64,000 nucleotides of DNA from Nisaea denitrificans DSM 18348 (GTDB taxonomy: Bacteria > Pseudomonadota > Alphaproteobacteria > Thalassobaculales > Thalassobaculaceae). The translations under genes were made by a program, and so were the position numbers. Shown here one piece after another: positions 10,202-18,074 of the stretch (position 1 is the stretch's first letter; the number at the start of each line of letters is the position of its first letter). The notes beneath the pieces were generated by a model. The model ran no database searches. It was not told where the DNA came from and worked only from the letters and a program-made list of their open reading frames with translations. The stretch is taken from NCBI RefSeq assembly GCF_000426505.1, contig NZ_AUFM01000021.1, positions 1-64,000 on the forward strand, read 5' to 3'.

Positions 10202-10705
10202 ATGAAACTCAACGAACTTCGCGACAATCCGGGCGCGCACAAGCCCGCCAAACGGGTGGGTCGTGGCGCCGGTTCCGGCCTCGGCAAAACTGCCGGTAAA
10301 GGTCATAAGGGTCAGAGCGCTCGCTCCGGCGTAGCGATTAATGGCTTCGAGGGCGGCCAGATGCCGATCCATCGGCGTCTTCCGAAGCGTGGCTTCAAAA
10401 ATCCGTTCCGCAAGGAATTCGCGCCGGTTAATGTCGGCTCGATCCAGGCGGCGATTGATGCCGGCAAGCTCGATGCCAAGAAAACGATCGATATCGCGGC
10501 CCTTCAGGCTGCTGGTCTTGTCGGTCGGGTGCGTGATGGTGTGCGCCTGCTTGCAAATGGCGAGCTGAAAGCCAAAGTGAAGGTGGATGTTTCCGGTGCT
10601 TCCGCGGCTGCTATCGCAGCTGTTGAAAAGGCCGGCGGCTCCGTGACGGTTGCGGCACCTGCTGCGAAGCCGGCTGATGAGGCGGGCGACTCCTCCACCG
10701 ACTGA
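10202..10705 (+). CDS. rplO: 50S ribosomal protein L15
   Basis: L15 is a late-assembly 50S protein with a long glycine-rich extended arm. That arm is visible at residues 20-45 ([19 protein letters not shown]), followed by [20 protein letters not shown]. The 167-residue protein is somewhat longer than the E. coli form because of an Ala-rich tail with [20 protein letters not shown] near the end. secY begins 14 bp downstream, the conserved order. Confidence 0.99.
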   Translation: MKLNELRDNPGAHKPAKRVGRGAGSGLGKTAGKGHKGQSARSGVAINGFEGGQMPIHRRLPKRGFKNPFRKEFAPVNVGSIQAAIDAGKLDAKKTIDIAALQAAGLVGRVRDGVRLLANGELKAKVKVDVSGASAAAIAAVEKAGGSVTVAAPAAKPADEAGDSSTD

Positions 10706-10719
10706 TTGGGTTCAGTGAA

Positions 10720-12063
10720 ATGGCTTCCAGCGCCGAGCAATACGCGTCATCGATCAATTTTGGGGCCTTCGCGAAAGCGGCGGAACTGAAAAAGCGCATC
10801 TGGTTTACACTGGGTGCGTTGATCATTTATCGCCTCGGGACCTATATCCCGATTCCGGGCATCGATCCGGCGGTGCTGGAGCAGATCTTTCAGCAGAACT
10901 CGGGCGGTATCCTCGGCATGTTCGACATGTTCGCGGGCGGTGCCCTCGGGCGGATGACGATCTTTGCGCTGAATATCATGCCTTACATTTCCGCGGCCAT
11001 CATCATGCAGCTGATGACCGCGGTATCCCCCAGCCTCGAGACCCTGAAGAAGGAAGGCGAGGCCGGGCGGAAAAAGATCAATCAGTATACCCGGTATCTG
11101 ACGGTGCTGCTGGCAGCCGTTCAGGCCTACGGTATCGCGTCGGGCCTTGAATCAATGGCTGACGGTACGGCTGTTGCTAATCCTGGATACTTTTTCCGTG
11201 CGACCGCAGTGATCACGCTGGTCGGCGGCACGGTCTTCCTGATGTGGCTGGGCGAGCAGATTACCGCCCGCGGTGTCGGTAACGGCATCTCGCTGATCAT
11301 CTTCGCCGGTATCGTGGCTCAGCTGCCGACGGCGCTGGTCGGGATGCTTGAACTTGGCCGTACAGGCGCGCTTTCAGCCGTGGTGATCGTGCTGATCATG
11401 ATCATGGCGGTCGCCGTTATTGCCGGCATCGTGTTCATCGAGCGCTCGCAGCGCCGGATCACGGTGCAGTATCCGAAGCGTCAGCAGGGCAACCGGATGT
11501 TTGGCGGCGAGAGTTCGCACCTTCCGTTGAAGATCAATGTTGCGGGTGTGATCCCGCCGATCTTCGCCAGCTCGCTGTTGCTGATGCCGGTGACGGTCGC
11601 GCAGATGAGCGCGGCGGGCGGCGGCGGTCCGGAGTGGCTGAGTACCTTTACGGCGATGGTCGGCCGAGGCCAGCCGCTGTACCTCGCGATCTTTGTCAGC
11701 CTGATTGTATTCTTTGCCTTCTTCTACACGGCGATCGTGTTCAATCCGGCCGATACGGCAGACAATCTGCGTAAATATGGTGGCTTCGTCCCCGGTATCC
11801 GTCCGGGCAAGAATACCGCCGACTATCTTGACTATGTTCTGACCAGGCTGACGGTGCTCGGTGCTGCCTATCTCGCAGCGATTTGTATCCTGCCGGAGAT
11901 TTTGATCAGCCAGTACCAGGTGCCTTTCTACTTCGGGGGAACGAGCCTGCTCATTGTGGTGACGGTGACAATGGACACCGTGGGCCAGATCCAGTCGCAT
12001 TTGCTGGCACATCAGTATGAGGGGCTAATTAAAAAATCGAAATTGCGGGGGAAACGTCGATGA
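10720..12063 (+). CDS. secY: Protein translocase subunit SecY
   Basis: SecY is the channel of the SecYEG translocon in the inner membrane. The 447-residue protein has ten predicted membrane segments, beginning near IWFTLGALIIYRLGTYIPIPG, and contains the conserved GGALGRMTIFALNIMPYISA region (plug/TM2) and the cytoplasmic loop IERSQRRITVQYPKRQ that binds SecA and the ribosome. The C-terminal tail with LIKKSKLRGKRR is basic. The adk start codon overlaps the secY stop as ATGA, so the two are coupled. rpmJ, often found after secY, is absent. Confidence 0.99.
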   Translation: MASSAEQYASSINFGAFAKAAELKKRIWFTLGALIIYRLGTYIPIPGIDPAVLEQIFQQNSGGILGMFDMFAGGALGRMTIFALNIMPYISAAIIMQLMTAVSPSLETLKKEGEAGRKKINQYTRYLTVLLAAVQAYGIASGLESMADGTAVANPGYFFRATAVITLVGGTVFLMWLGEQITARGVGNGISLIIFAGIVAQLPTALVGMLELGRTGALSAVVIVLIMIMAVAVIAGIVFIERSQRRITVQYPKRQQGNRMFGGESSHLPLKINVAGVIPPIFASSLLLMPVTVAQMSAAGGGGPEWLSTFTAMVGRGQPLYLAIFVSLIVFFAFFYTAIVFNPADTADNLRKYGGFVPGIRPGKNTADYLDYVLTRLTVLGAAYLAAICILPEILISQYQVPFYFGGTSLLIVVTVTMDTVGQIQSHLLAHQYEGLIKKSKLRGKRR

Positions 12064-12635
12064 ATTTGATACTGCTCGGCCCTCCGGGCGCAGGAAAGGG
12101 TACCCAGGCGAAACGTCTGGAAGAGAAATTCAAAATCATCCAGCTCTCCACCGGTGACATGCTGCGGGCGGCAATGGCTTCGGGTTCGGATCTCGGCAAT
12201 AAGGTGAAAAGCCTTGTGGATGCCGGCGATCTCGTTTCCGACAGTATCATGGTTCAGCTTATCTCCGAGCGGGTCGACCAGCCGGATTGCAAGAACGGCT
12301 TCATTCTCGACGGTTTCCCGCGCACGGTCGCGCAGGCGGAAGCTCTCGATACGATGCTGGCCGACAAGGGACTGAAGATCGATCACGTGATCGAGCTTAA
12401 AGTGGACGAGAGCATTCTGTTTGACCGCATCCGGTCCCGCATCGCGGAGACCCCGGAAGCCGAACGGCGTGCTGATGACACCGAGGAGACGCTGCGCAAG
12501 CGCCTTGGTGTCTTTAAGGAACAAACCGCACCGATCATTCCGTATTATTCGGATCGCGGTGCGCTGAAGAGTGTGGACGGTATGGCGTCCATTACTGAAG
12601 TAAGTGGTCAGATCGACAGCATTGTTGCGGCCTGA
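12060..12635 (+). CDS. adk: Adenylate kinase (short-LID form)
   Basis: Catalyses ATP + AMP = 2 ADP and keeps the cellular energy charge. The P-loop GPPGAGKGTQ is at residues 7-16; STGDMLRAAM and GFPRTVAQAEAL mark AMP binding. The 191-residue length shows a short LID (the region after RIRSRIAETPEAERRADD) without the roughly 27-residue insert or the zinc cysteines of long forms; this short type is usual in alphaproteobacteria. Coupled to secY by the ATGA overlap. The next gene is 183 bp away behind its own promoter. Confidence 0.98.
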   Translation: MNLILLGPPGAGKGTQAKRLEEKFKIIQLSTGDMLRAAMASGSDLGNKVKSLVDAGDLVSDSIMVQLISERVDQPDCKNGFILDGFPRTVAQAEALDTMLADKGLKIDHVIELKVDESILFDRIRSRIAETPEAERRADDTEETLRKRLGVFKEQTAPIIPYYSDRGALKSVDGMASITEVSGQIDSIVAA

Positions 12636-12665
12636 CCAAGCTGTTTGAAGGTGTGGGTAAACCGG

Positions 12666-12693
12666 TTGACTCGGCAATCCGGTTGAGTATACT
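12666..12693 (+). promoter_or_regulatory. Sigma70-like promoter for rpsM-rpsK-rpoA-rplQ
   Basis: TTGACT at 12666-12671 and TATACT at 12688-12693 are separated by 16 bases, a good match to the housekeeping consensus. A start would fall near 12700, giving a leader of about 120 nt before the rpsM GTG. This would let the alpha operon be transcribed independently of the upstream spc genes. Seen directly; activity is inferred. Confidence 0.6.
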
Positions 12694-12702
12694 CCGCGCC
12701 CT

Positions 12703-12719
12703 CGGTTTCAGTGAAACCG
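12703..12719 (+). promoter_or_regulatory. Leader hairpin in the rpsM 5' region
   Basis: CGGTTTC and GAAACCG form a perfect 7-bp stem around an AGT loop immediately downstream of the predicted transcription start. There is no T-run after it, so it is not an intrinsic terminator for adk. It may stabilise the 5' end or take part in ribosomal-protein feedback; neither is shown by sequence. Confidence 0.4.
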
Positions 12720-12818
12720 TGCGCACTTGCTCGCGCGGATTTTCCGAGTTCGGTGCCTGGGTCGAATGACCCGTATTTTTGTTGGACGCTGACAAGCGTT
12801 GTACTGAGGAGTTTGCCC

Positions 12819-13187
12819 GTGGCGCGCATCGCAGGCGTGAATATCCCGACGCAAAAGCGTGTCGAGATTGCTTTGACTTACATTCATGGTATCGGCCGGA
12901 CCACTTCCACAAAGATCTGTGAGAACGTTGGTATTCCGCGCGAACGCCGTGTGCATGAACTGACTGAAGACGAAGTCGCGCGGCTGCGTGAGATCATCGA
13001 CCGCGATCAGGTGGTCGAGGGCGATCTCCGCCGCAAGATCGCGATGGATATCAAACGTCTTATGGATCTGGGCTGCTATCGTGGTCTGCGTCATCGTAAA
13101 GGCCTGCCGGTGCGCGGACAGCGTACTCATACCAACGCACGGACCCGTAAGGGCCCGGCGAAGGCTATCGCGGGTAAGAAGAAATAA
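12819..13187 (+). CDS. rpsM: 30S ribosomal protein S13
   Basis: S13 sits at the top of the 30S head and forms bridges with L5 and contacts with P-site tRNA. I start it at GTG 12819 because the translation then reads [19 protein letters not shown], the family start, and GAGGA (12806-12810) is eight bases upstream; a longer in-frame extension to 12711 is spurious. The 122-residue protein has [19 protein letters not shown] and the basic C terminus [20 protein letters not shown]. First gene of the alpha operon here. Confidence 0.98.
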   Translation: MARIAGVNIPTQKRVEIALTYIHGIGRTTSTKICENVGIPRERRVHELTEDEVARLREIIDRDQVVEGDLRRKIAMDIKRLMDLGCYRGLRHRKGLPVRGQRTHTNARTRKGPAKAIAGKKK

Positions 13188-13223
13188 TTCGGGTCTGACC
13201 CGACAAGCCGGAGCGGCAAATTA

Positions 13224-13619
13224 ATGGCAAAACAACCGACCCAGGGACGCGTGAAGCGCCGCGAACGGAAGAACATCACTTCCGGTGTAGCGCATGTGAA
13301 CGCGACCTTTAACAACACCATGATCACCATCACCGACGCCCAGGGGAATGCGATTTCCTGGTCTTCCGCCGGTACGATGGGCTTCAAGGGTTCCCGTAAG
13401 TCCACCCCGTACGCGGCGCAGGTCGCGGCCGAGGATGCCGGCAAGAAAGCTGCCGAGCATGGCATGAAGACCCTCGAGATCGAAATCAGCGGCCCGGGTT
13501 CGGGACGTGAATCCGCTCTGCGCGCACTGCAGGCCGTCGGTTTTGCCGTGACTTCCATTCGCGATGTCACGCCGATCCCGCACAACGGTTGCCGTCCGCC
13601 GAAGCGGCGCCGGGTTTAA
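13224..13619 (+). CDS. rpsK: 30S ribosomal protein S11
   Basis: S11 lies on the 30S platform near the E site and the Shine-Dalgarno helix. The 131-residue protein shows [18 protein letters not shown], the [19 protein letters not shown] block and the family C terminus [11 protein letters not shown]. Length is normal. The following 119 bp spacer before rpoA holds three inverted repeats (see separate entries). rpsD, which lies here in gammaproteobacteria, is absent. Confidence 0.99.
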   Translation: MAKQPTQGRVKRRERKNITSGVAHVNATFNNTMITITDAQGNAISWSSAGTMGFKGSRKSTPYAAQVAAEDAGKKAAEHGMKTLEIEISGPGSGRESALRALQAVGFAVTSIRDVTPIPHNGCRPPKRRRV

Positions 13620-13626
13620 GCTGTTA

Positions 13627-13644
13627 GGGCGGCCTCGGCCGCCC
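13627..13644 (+). promoter_or_regulatory. Hairpin 1 in the rpsK-rpoA spacer
   Basis: GGGCGGC and GCCGCCC pair perfectly over 7 bp around a CTCG tetraloop, eight bases after the rpsK stop. No T-run follows, so an intrinsic terminator is unlikely; an mRNA processing or stability element is possible. Confidence 0.45.
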
Positions 13645-13660
13645 GACCGGTACAGCCCGT

Positions 13661-13687
13661 GGCCCCGAAACGAACGGTTTTGGGGCC
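13661..13687 (+). promoter_or_regulatory. Hairpin 2 in the rpsK-rpoA spacer
   Basis: GGCCCCGAAAC and GTTTTGGGGCC form an 11-bp stem with one G-T wobble and a GAACG loop. It is the strongest of the three structures between rpsK and rpoA. It is followed by CGAAAGC rather than by a T-run, so it does not look like a terminator. Confidence 0.5.
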
Positions 13688-13701
13688 GAAAGCATAAGTT
13701 A

Positions 13702-13717
13702 GAGGCCCGCGGGTCTC
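13702..13717 (+). promoter_or_regulatory. Hairpin 3 / inverted repeat upstream of rpoA
   Basis: GAGGCCC and GGGTCTC form a 7-bp inverted repeat (one G-T pair) around only two bases, so as RNA the top pairs would open. It ends ten bases before the rpoA Shine-Dalgarno GAGG and could limit access to the ribosome-binding site. Confidence 0.3.
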
Positions 13718-13738
13718 GTTAGCGATGAGGTCACTCCC

Positions 13739-14755
13739 GTGATTCAGAACAACTGGCAGGCTCTTATCAAGCCGAACAAGCTCGATGTGCAACTGGGCTC
13801 GGATCCCGCCCGCAAGGCAACGATCGTGGCCGAGCCGCTGGAACGTGGATTCGGTCTGACCCTCGGCAACGCGCTGCGCCGTATCCTGTTGTCGTCCCTT
13901 CAGGGCGCGGCGGTGACGGCTGTACAGATCGACGGCGTGCTGCATGAATTCTCCTCCGTCGCCGGCGTCCGTGAGGACGTGACCGACATGGTCCTGAACA
14001 TCAAGGCGATCGCGCTGCGGGCTCACAGCGAAGGCCCGCGCAAGATGCGCCTGAAGGCAGAGGGTCCGGGCGAAGTGAAGGCCGGCATGATTGAAGCCGG
14101 GTCCGACATCGAGGTCATGAACCCGGATCTGGTGATCTGCACCCTCGATAACGGTGCCACCCTGTCCATGGAGTTCACGGTCGAGACCGGCAAGGGCTAC
14201 GTCCCAGCCAGTGCCAACCGTCCGGAAGACGCCCCGATCGGCCTGATCCCGGTCGACGCGATCTTCAGCCCGGTGCGCCAGGTCACTTACAAGGTCGATA
14301 ACACCCGTGTTGGACAGGTCACCGATTACGACAAGCTGTCCATGCTCGTCGAAACCGACGGCTCTCTGACCCCGGAAGACGCCGTGGCTTACGCTTCGCG
14401 CATTCTTCAGGATCAGCTTCAGCTCTTCATCAACTTCGAAGAGCCGCAGCAGGTCGTTGAGGCCGAAGAGAAGACCGAGCTGCCGTTCAACAAGAACCTG
14501 CTTCGCAAGGTTGACGAGCTGGAACTTTCCGTCCGTTCGGCGAATTGCTTGAAGAACGACAACATCGTCTATATCGGCGATCTCGTTCAGAAGACCGAGC
14601 CGGAAATGCTGCGCACGCCGAACTTCGGCCGGAAGAGCCTCAACGAGATCAAGGAAGTTCTTGGTCAGATGGGGCTGGCACTGGGCATGGATATCCTGAA
14701 CTGGCCGCCGGACAACATCGAAGAGCTCGCCAAGCGGCTCGAAGAGCCGTTCTGA
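13739..14755 (+). CDS. rpoA: DNA-directed RNA polymerase alpha subunit
   Basis: The alpha subunit starts RNA polymerase assembly and, through its C-terminal domain, contacts UP elements and activators. The 338-residue protein has the N-terminal domain motif [22 protein letters not shown] (shown as [17 protein letters not shown]) near residues 30-46 and the alpha-CTD near residues 255-325 with [15 protein letters not shown] and the [13 protein letters not shown] helix. GTG is the start codon; GAGG at 13727-13730 is eight bases upstream and no ATG fits the family N terminus. rplQ follows 69 bp later. Confidence 0.99.
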   Translation: MIQNNWQALIKPNKLDVQLGSDPARKATIVAEPLERGFGLTLGNALRRILLSSLQGAAVTAVQIDGVLHEFSSVAGVREDVTDMVLNIKAIALRAHSEGPRKMRLKAEGPGEVKAGMIEAGSDIEVMNPDLVICTLDNGATLSMEFTVETGKGYVPASANRPEDAPIGLIPVDAIFSPVRQVTYKVDNTRVGQVTDYDKLSMLVETDGSLTPEDAVAYASRILQDQLQLFINFEEPQQVVEAEEKTELPFNKNLLRKVDELELSVRSANCLKNDNIVYIGDLVQKTEPEMLRTPNFGRKSLNEIKEVLGQMGLALGMDILNWPPDNIEELAKRLEEPF

Positions 14756-14824
14756 TCGGCTGAGCGTAATTGAATACTGTTTGTGCCGTGAGGCGCTGAC
14801 GAATACGAAACTGGAGTTTTCGCG

Positions 14825-15265
14825 ATGCGACATCGTTTTAAGGGCCGCCGTTTCAATCGGTCGTCCAGCCACCGCAAAGCCATGTTCAAGAACATGGCCA
14901 ACGCGCTGATTAAGCATGAGCAGATCATCACCACCCTGCCGAAGGCCAAAGACCTGCGCAGTGTCGTTGAGAAGCTGATCACCCTCGGCAAGCGCCAGGA
15001 CCTCCATGCCCGTCGTCAGGCGACGTCGGCGCTGCAGGATCCGATCATGGTCCGCAAGCTGTTTGACGTCCTGGCTGAGCGCTACAAGGAACGTCAGGGC
15101 GGTTATACCCGGGTTCTTAAGGCTGGTTTCCGCTATGGCGACAGCGCCCCGATGGCTGTGATCGAGCTTGTGGATCGTGACGAAGATGCCCGCGGCCAGG
15201 ATTCCGGTCCGGTGCAGGTCGAGGAAGAAGAAGCCCTCGAAGGTGCGATGCCGGCCGCGATCTGA
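14825..15265 (+). CDS. rplQ: 50S ribosomal protein L17
   Basis: L17 is a 50S protein near the exit tunnel rim. The N terminus [20 protein letters not shown] and the block [20 protein letters not shown] (residues 38-57) are typical. The 146 residues include an acidic tail after [11 protein letters not shown] that ends in [14 protein letters not shown]. coli L17 is about 127 residues. It is the last gene of the ribosomal cluster, with a strong terminator 25 bp downstream. Confidence 0.99.
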   Translation: MRHRFKGRRFNRSSSHRKAMFKNMANALIKHEQIITTLPKAKDLRSVVEKLITLGKRQDLHARRQATSALQDPIMVRKLFDVLAERYKERQGGYTRVLKAGFRYGDSAPMAVIELVDRDEDARGQDSGPVQVEEEEALEGAMPAAI

Positions 15266-15290
15266 TCGCGCCTGTCGCTCCAGGAATACG

Positions 15291-15321
15291 AAAGGCGGCC
15301 TTCGGGCCGCCTTTTCTTTTT
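15291..15321 (+). terminator. Intrinsic terminator after rplQ
   Basis: AAAGGCGGCC and GGCCGCCTTT form a perfect 10-bp stem with a TTCG tetraloop (15291-15314), followed by TCTTTTT. It closes the ribosomal protein transcript. On the other strand the hairpin lacks a T-run, so it acts mainly in the + direction. Confidence 0.92.
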
Positions 15322-15352
15322 GTTGGTTCGCCCTGATCCAGCCGGGACCTGG

Positions 15353-16474
15353 CTAGGTCGTGTGGAGCAGGCTGAGCCGGGCGGCGATATCCCAGATCTC
15401 GGGATCGTCAGGCCAGGCGGAGACCAGTGCCGTAAGCTCCTGACAGAGCAGATCCGCGTGAGCTTCCTCAGCGAGTGCGTCTGCGGTCAGGAGCAGGTTC
15501 GTGCAGGCCTTGGCATGGAGCAGGGCCATCTGCTCGTTAGCGGGCTCTTCGGAAGATGCCGCGAGGATGTCGTCATAGATGTGCCGGGCCTTTCCGATTG
15601 CGCCGTCCCGGCAGAAATCGGTCATCAGATTAAACGCCGCAAGCATCGTCTTCTCGCGCATCCTTATGTCCGTCGCGGCGCGTTTCCTCAAATCCATATA
15701 GATGGTCTCGGCAGCAGCCAACTTTTCCTTGTCGCCGAATACGGTGATGAGACCAAAACCCGCATCTGCCAGCACGTCCCGGAGGCTGGCGGTGCGACTT
15801 TTACTATTCACGAAAGCAGCCAGATTGAAGTAGAGATCGATGGCTTTCTTCGACGCGTCGGTTTGCGCTAGGTGGGTCGCCAGATTGAAGCTGCCGTTCG
15901 CCCTGTGCAGCATCGTGTCCGGCTGGCTGTTTGATACCGCGGCAAGGGCGCAGAGAGAGCTGTGCAGGTGTTGGGCGTCGCTTGTCCGGCCCGCGTCGCA
16001 ATGGGCCGCGATCCTGTTCGCAATGGCTTTGGCGAGGGTGGAGCGCAGCAGACGGTCAGACGGATGACGGCCGGCGATGGTCCGAATTTCCTCGAAGGTG
16101 GCGTCAGCCTCGGCGGTTTTTCCCTGGCGGGTATATTCCAGACAAAGCGTGACGGACAATTCGCAATAGCCGCGCCGCATACCCGGGTCATGCGGGTGCC
16201 CCTGAGAGTAGCGCTCCAGATGGGTCCGGATGTCGTGAATGGCGCTCAACTCGCTGCGCCGGGCGTGGCAGGCAGCGAGCCTGAGAGCCCCGCATATAAG
16301 GCGGTCTCTTATGTCTGCTGAATTCGCATGGTCGTTGGCGAGAGTGTAGAGAGTATCGTAGCAGGCGCGGGCGTGTTTGATCTCGCCGTCGCTATCGCCG
16401 AGAGAGCTGATCGTATCGGCCAACTCTCCGGCTTTGGAAATCGTGGCTTTCCCGGCGTTCTGGGCGCCTGGCAT
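15353..16474 (-). CDS. TPR-repeat protein of unknown role
   Basis: I do not recognise a specific family. The 373-residue product is made almost wholly of paired helices in tetratricopeptide style, for example ARACYDTLYTLANDHANS, AEADATFEEIRTIAGRHPSD, KKAIDLYFNLAAFV and ARHIYDDILAASSEEP, with units of roughly 40-45 residues. No signal peptide or membrane segment is seen, so it is probably a cytoplasmic scaffold. The frame extends upstream to 16645, but ATG 16474 has GGAGGGG five bases before it and avoids overlap with the divergent protease gene. It faces the rplQ terminator and is transcribed away from degP. Confidence 0.75.
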   Translation of the reverse strand: MPGAQNAGKATISKAGELADTISSLGDSDGEIKHARACYDTLYTLANDHANSADIRDRLICGALRLAACHARRSELSAIHDIRTHLERYSQGHPHDPGMRRGYCELSVTLCLEYTRQGKTAEADATFEEIRTIAGRHPSDRLLRSTLAKAIANRIAAHCDAGRTSDAQHLHSSLCALAAVSNSQPDTMLHRANGSFNLATHLAQTDASKKAIDLYFNLAAFVNSKSRTASLRDVLADAGFGLITVFGDKEKLAAAETIYMDLRKRAATDIRMREKTMLAAFNLMTDFCRDGAIGKARHIYDDILAASSEEPANEQMALLHAKACTNLLLTADALAEEAHADLLCQELTALVSAWPDDPEIWDIAARLSLLHTT

Positions 16475-16595
16475 TGACCCCTCCATTCCCGGTCCGGTGC
16501 TGTCTGGTGCGTCCCTTTTGGCCCATGCACCGACAACCCATATAGGATAGCCTACCTTCGACTTAATTTTGTGACAACAAACGGAAAAGCAACTG

Positions 16596-18071
16596 ATGCG
16601 CCGCCCTGATTCTTCTCGCTTTTTCTCCTCGCCAGTCGCTTTCATGCTTCGCCAATTGGTGGTGGTGACATGCCTTGCCGGGCTTTTTCTGGTTTTTGCC
16701 GGGGCTGGGACGGTGATGGCGCAAGCCGTGAAACAGGTGCCGGGGACGCGAGCGGAGATTCAGTATTCTTTCGCCCCTCTGGTGCGCAAGGTCGGGCCCG
16801 CCGTCGTGAATATTTATGCCCGGGCGGAAGTGACCGAGCGCCGTGCATCGCCATTGTTCGACGATCCCTTCTTCCGGCGTTTCTTCGGCGATGTGTTTCC
16901 AGGCGAAGCCCGCAAGCGAACGGCGCAATCGCTCGGCTCCGGGGTCATCATGCGCGAGGATGGGTTGGTCGTGACCAACCATCACGTCATCAAGGGCGCG
17001 GACGAGATCACCGTTGTGCTGTCTGACCGGCGCGAGTTCGACGCCAAGATCCTGCTTCAGGAGGCGCGCACCGACCTTGCCGTGCTGAAGATCGAAACCG
17101 ATGGTGAAAAGCTGCCGCATCTTGAGATCCGGGACAGCGACGAGCTGGAGGTCGGAGATCTCGTTCTGGCCATCGGCAATCCGTTCGGGGTCGGCCAGAC
17201 GGTGACCAGCGGGATCGTCTCGGCATTGGCCCGGACAGCCCTGGGCATCACCGATTACAGCTTCTTTATTCAGACCGACGCCGCCATCAATCCAGGCAAT
17301 TCGGGAGGCGCGCTGATTTCCATGGACGGGCGCCTGGTCGGCGTGAACACGGCGATTTTCAGCAACCAGAAAGGCGGCGGTGGGTCTGTCGGGATCGGCT
17401 TTGCCGTGCCGTCGAACATGGTCCGGACTATTCTTGACGGGGTGGACAAGGGCAATGTGGTGAGGCCCTGGATCGGCGTTTCCGGCCAGACCATGACCTC
17501 AGACCTTGCTGAGCAGTTCGGATTGCCCCGGCCGATCGGCGTTGCCGTGACCGACGTCTATCCTGACGGCCCGGCCGCCAAAGCCGGGATCCGGGTCGGC
17601 GATGTCATTCTGAATGTGGGCGGCAGGGAGATTGTCGACGAGCAGGCCCTGCGGTACCGCGTGGCAACGCGTCCGCTTGGCGGCGTGGCGCGGATCGAGA
17701 TTCTCCGGGGTGGTGTGCATCAGGTTGTCGAGGTTTCGATGCGGGCGCCGCTCACCGAACCTGCCCCGGATCTGCGGGACATGATTGGCCAGCATCCGAT
17801 GTCCGGGGCCCGGGTGGCGAACCTGTCGCCGGCCTTTGCCCTGGAGCACGGGCTCGACGACATGGCACGGGGCGTCGTGGTTCTCAAGGTTGCGCGGCAA
17901 TCGCCTGCGGCTCGTGTCGGACTCCGACCGGGTGACGTTGTGCTGAAGATCAATGACGAGACGATCGATCTGGTCTCGAGCCTCGAGCCGGCCCTGATGT
18001 CAGCCAATAATGCCTGGCGGATTTCGATCCGCCGTGAGGGGCAGGTGCTGACGACTGAAATCAAGGGCTGA
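16596..18071 (+). CDS. degP: Do-family periplasmic serine protease (DegP/DegQ-like)
   Basis: Trypsin-fold protease/chaperone that degrades misfolded envelope proteins. A signal peptide ends around VMAQA (residue 44). The catalytic triad is H130 (in TNHHV), D160 (in RTDLAVLK) and S236 (in NPGNSGGAL); two PDZ domains follow, roughly residues 285-375 and 395-485, with GPAAKAGIRVGDVILNVGG and SPAARVGLRPGDVVLKIND. The LA-loop region FDDPFFRRFFGD is family-typical. Total 491 residues. ATG 17 residues further in is an alternative start. rarA begins 3 bp after the stop, so they share a transcript. The exact orthologue (DegP, DegQ or MucD) cannot be fixed. Confidence 0.93.
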   Translation: MRRPDSSRFFSSPVAFMLRQLVVVTCLAGLFLVFAGAGTVMAQAVKQVPGTRAEIQYSFAPLVRKVGPAVVNIYARAEVTERRASPLFDDPFFRRFFGDVFPGEARKRTAQSLGSGVIMREDGLVVTNHHVIKGADEITVVLSDRREFDAKILLQEARTDLAVLKIETDGEKLPHLEIRDSDELEVGDLVLAIGNPFGVGQTVTSGIVSALARTALGITDYSFFIQTDAAINPGNSGGALISMDGRLVGVNTAIFSNQKGGGGSVGIGFAVPSNMVRTILDGVDKGNVVRPWIGVSGQTMTSDLAEQFGLPRPIGVAVTDVYPDGPAAKAGIRVGDVILNVGGREIVDEQALRYRVATRPLGGVARIEILRGGVHQVVEVSMRAPLTEPAPDLRDMIGQHPMSGARVANLSPAFALEHGLDDMARGVVVLKVARQSPAARVGLRPGDVVLKINDETIDLVSSLEPALMSANNAWRISIRREGQVLTTEIKG

Positions 18072-18074
18072 TCG

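Noticed and set aside
13616-15007. 463-codon minus-strand frame opposite rpoA and rplQ
   Set aside because: The + strand genes are certain; the antisense translation shows no recognisable domain.
15291-15314. Hairpin after rplQ as terminator for the minus-strand TPR gene
   Set aside because: On the minus strand the stem is followed by CGTATTCC, not a T-run.
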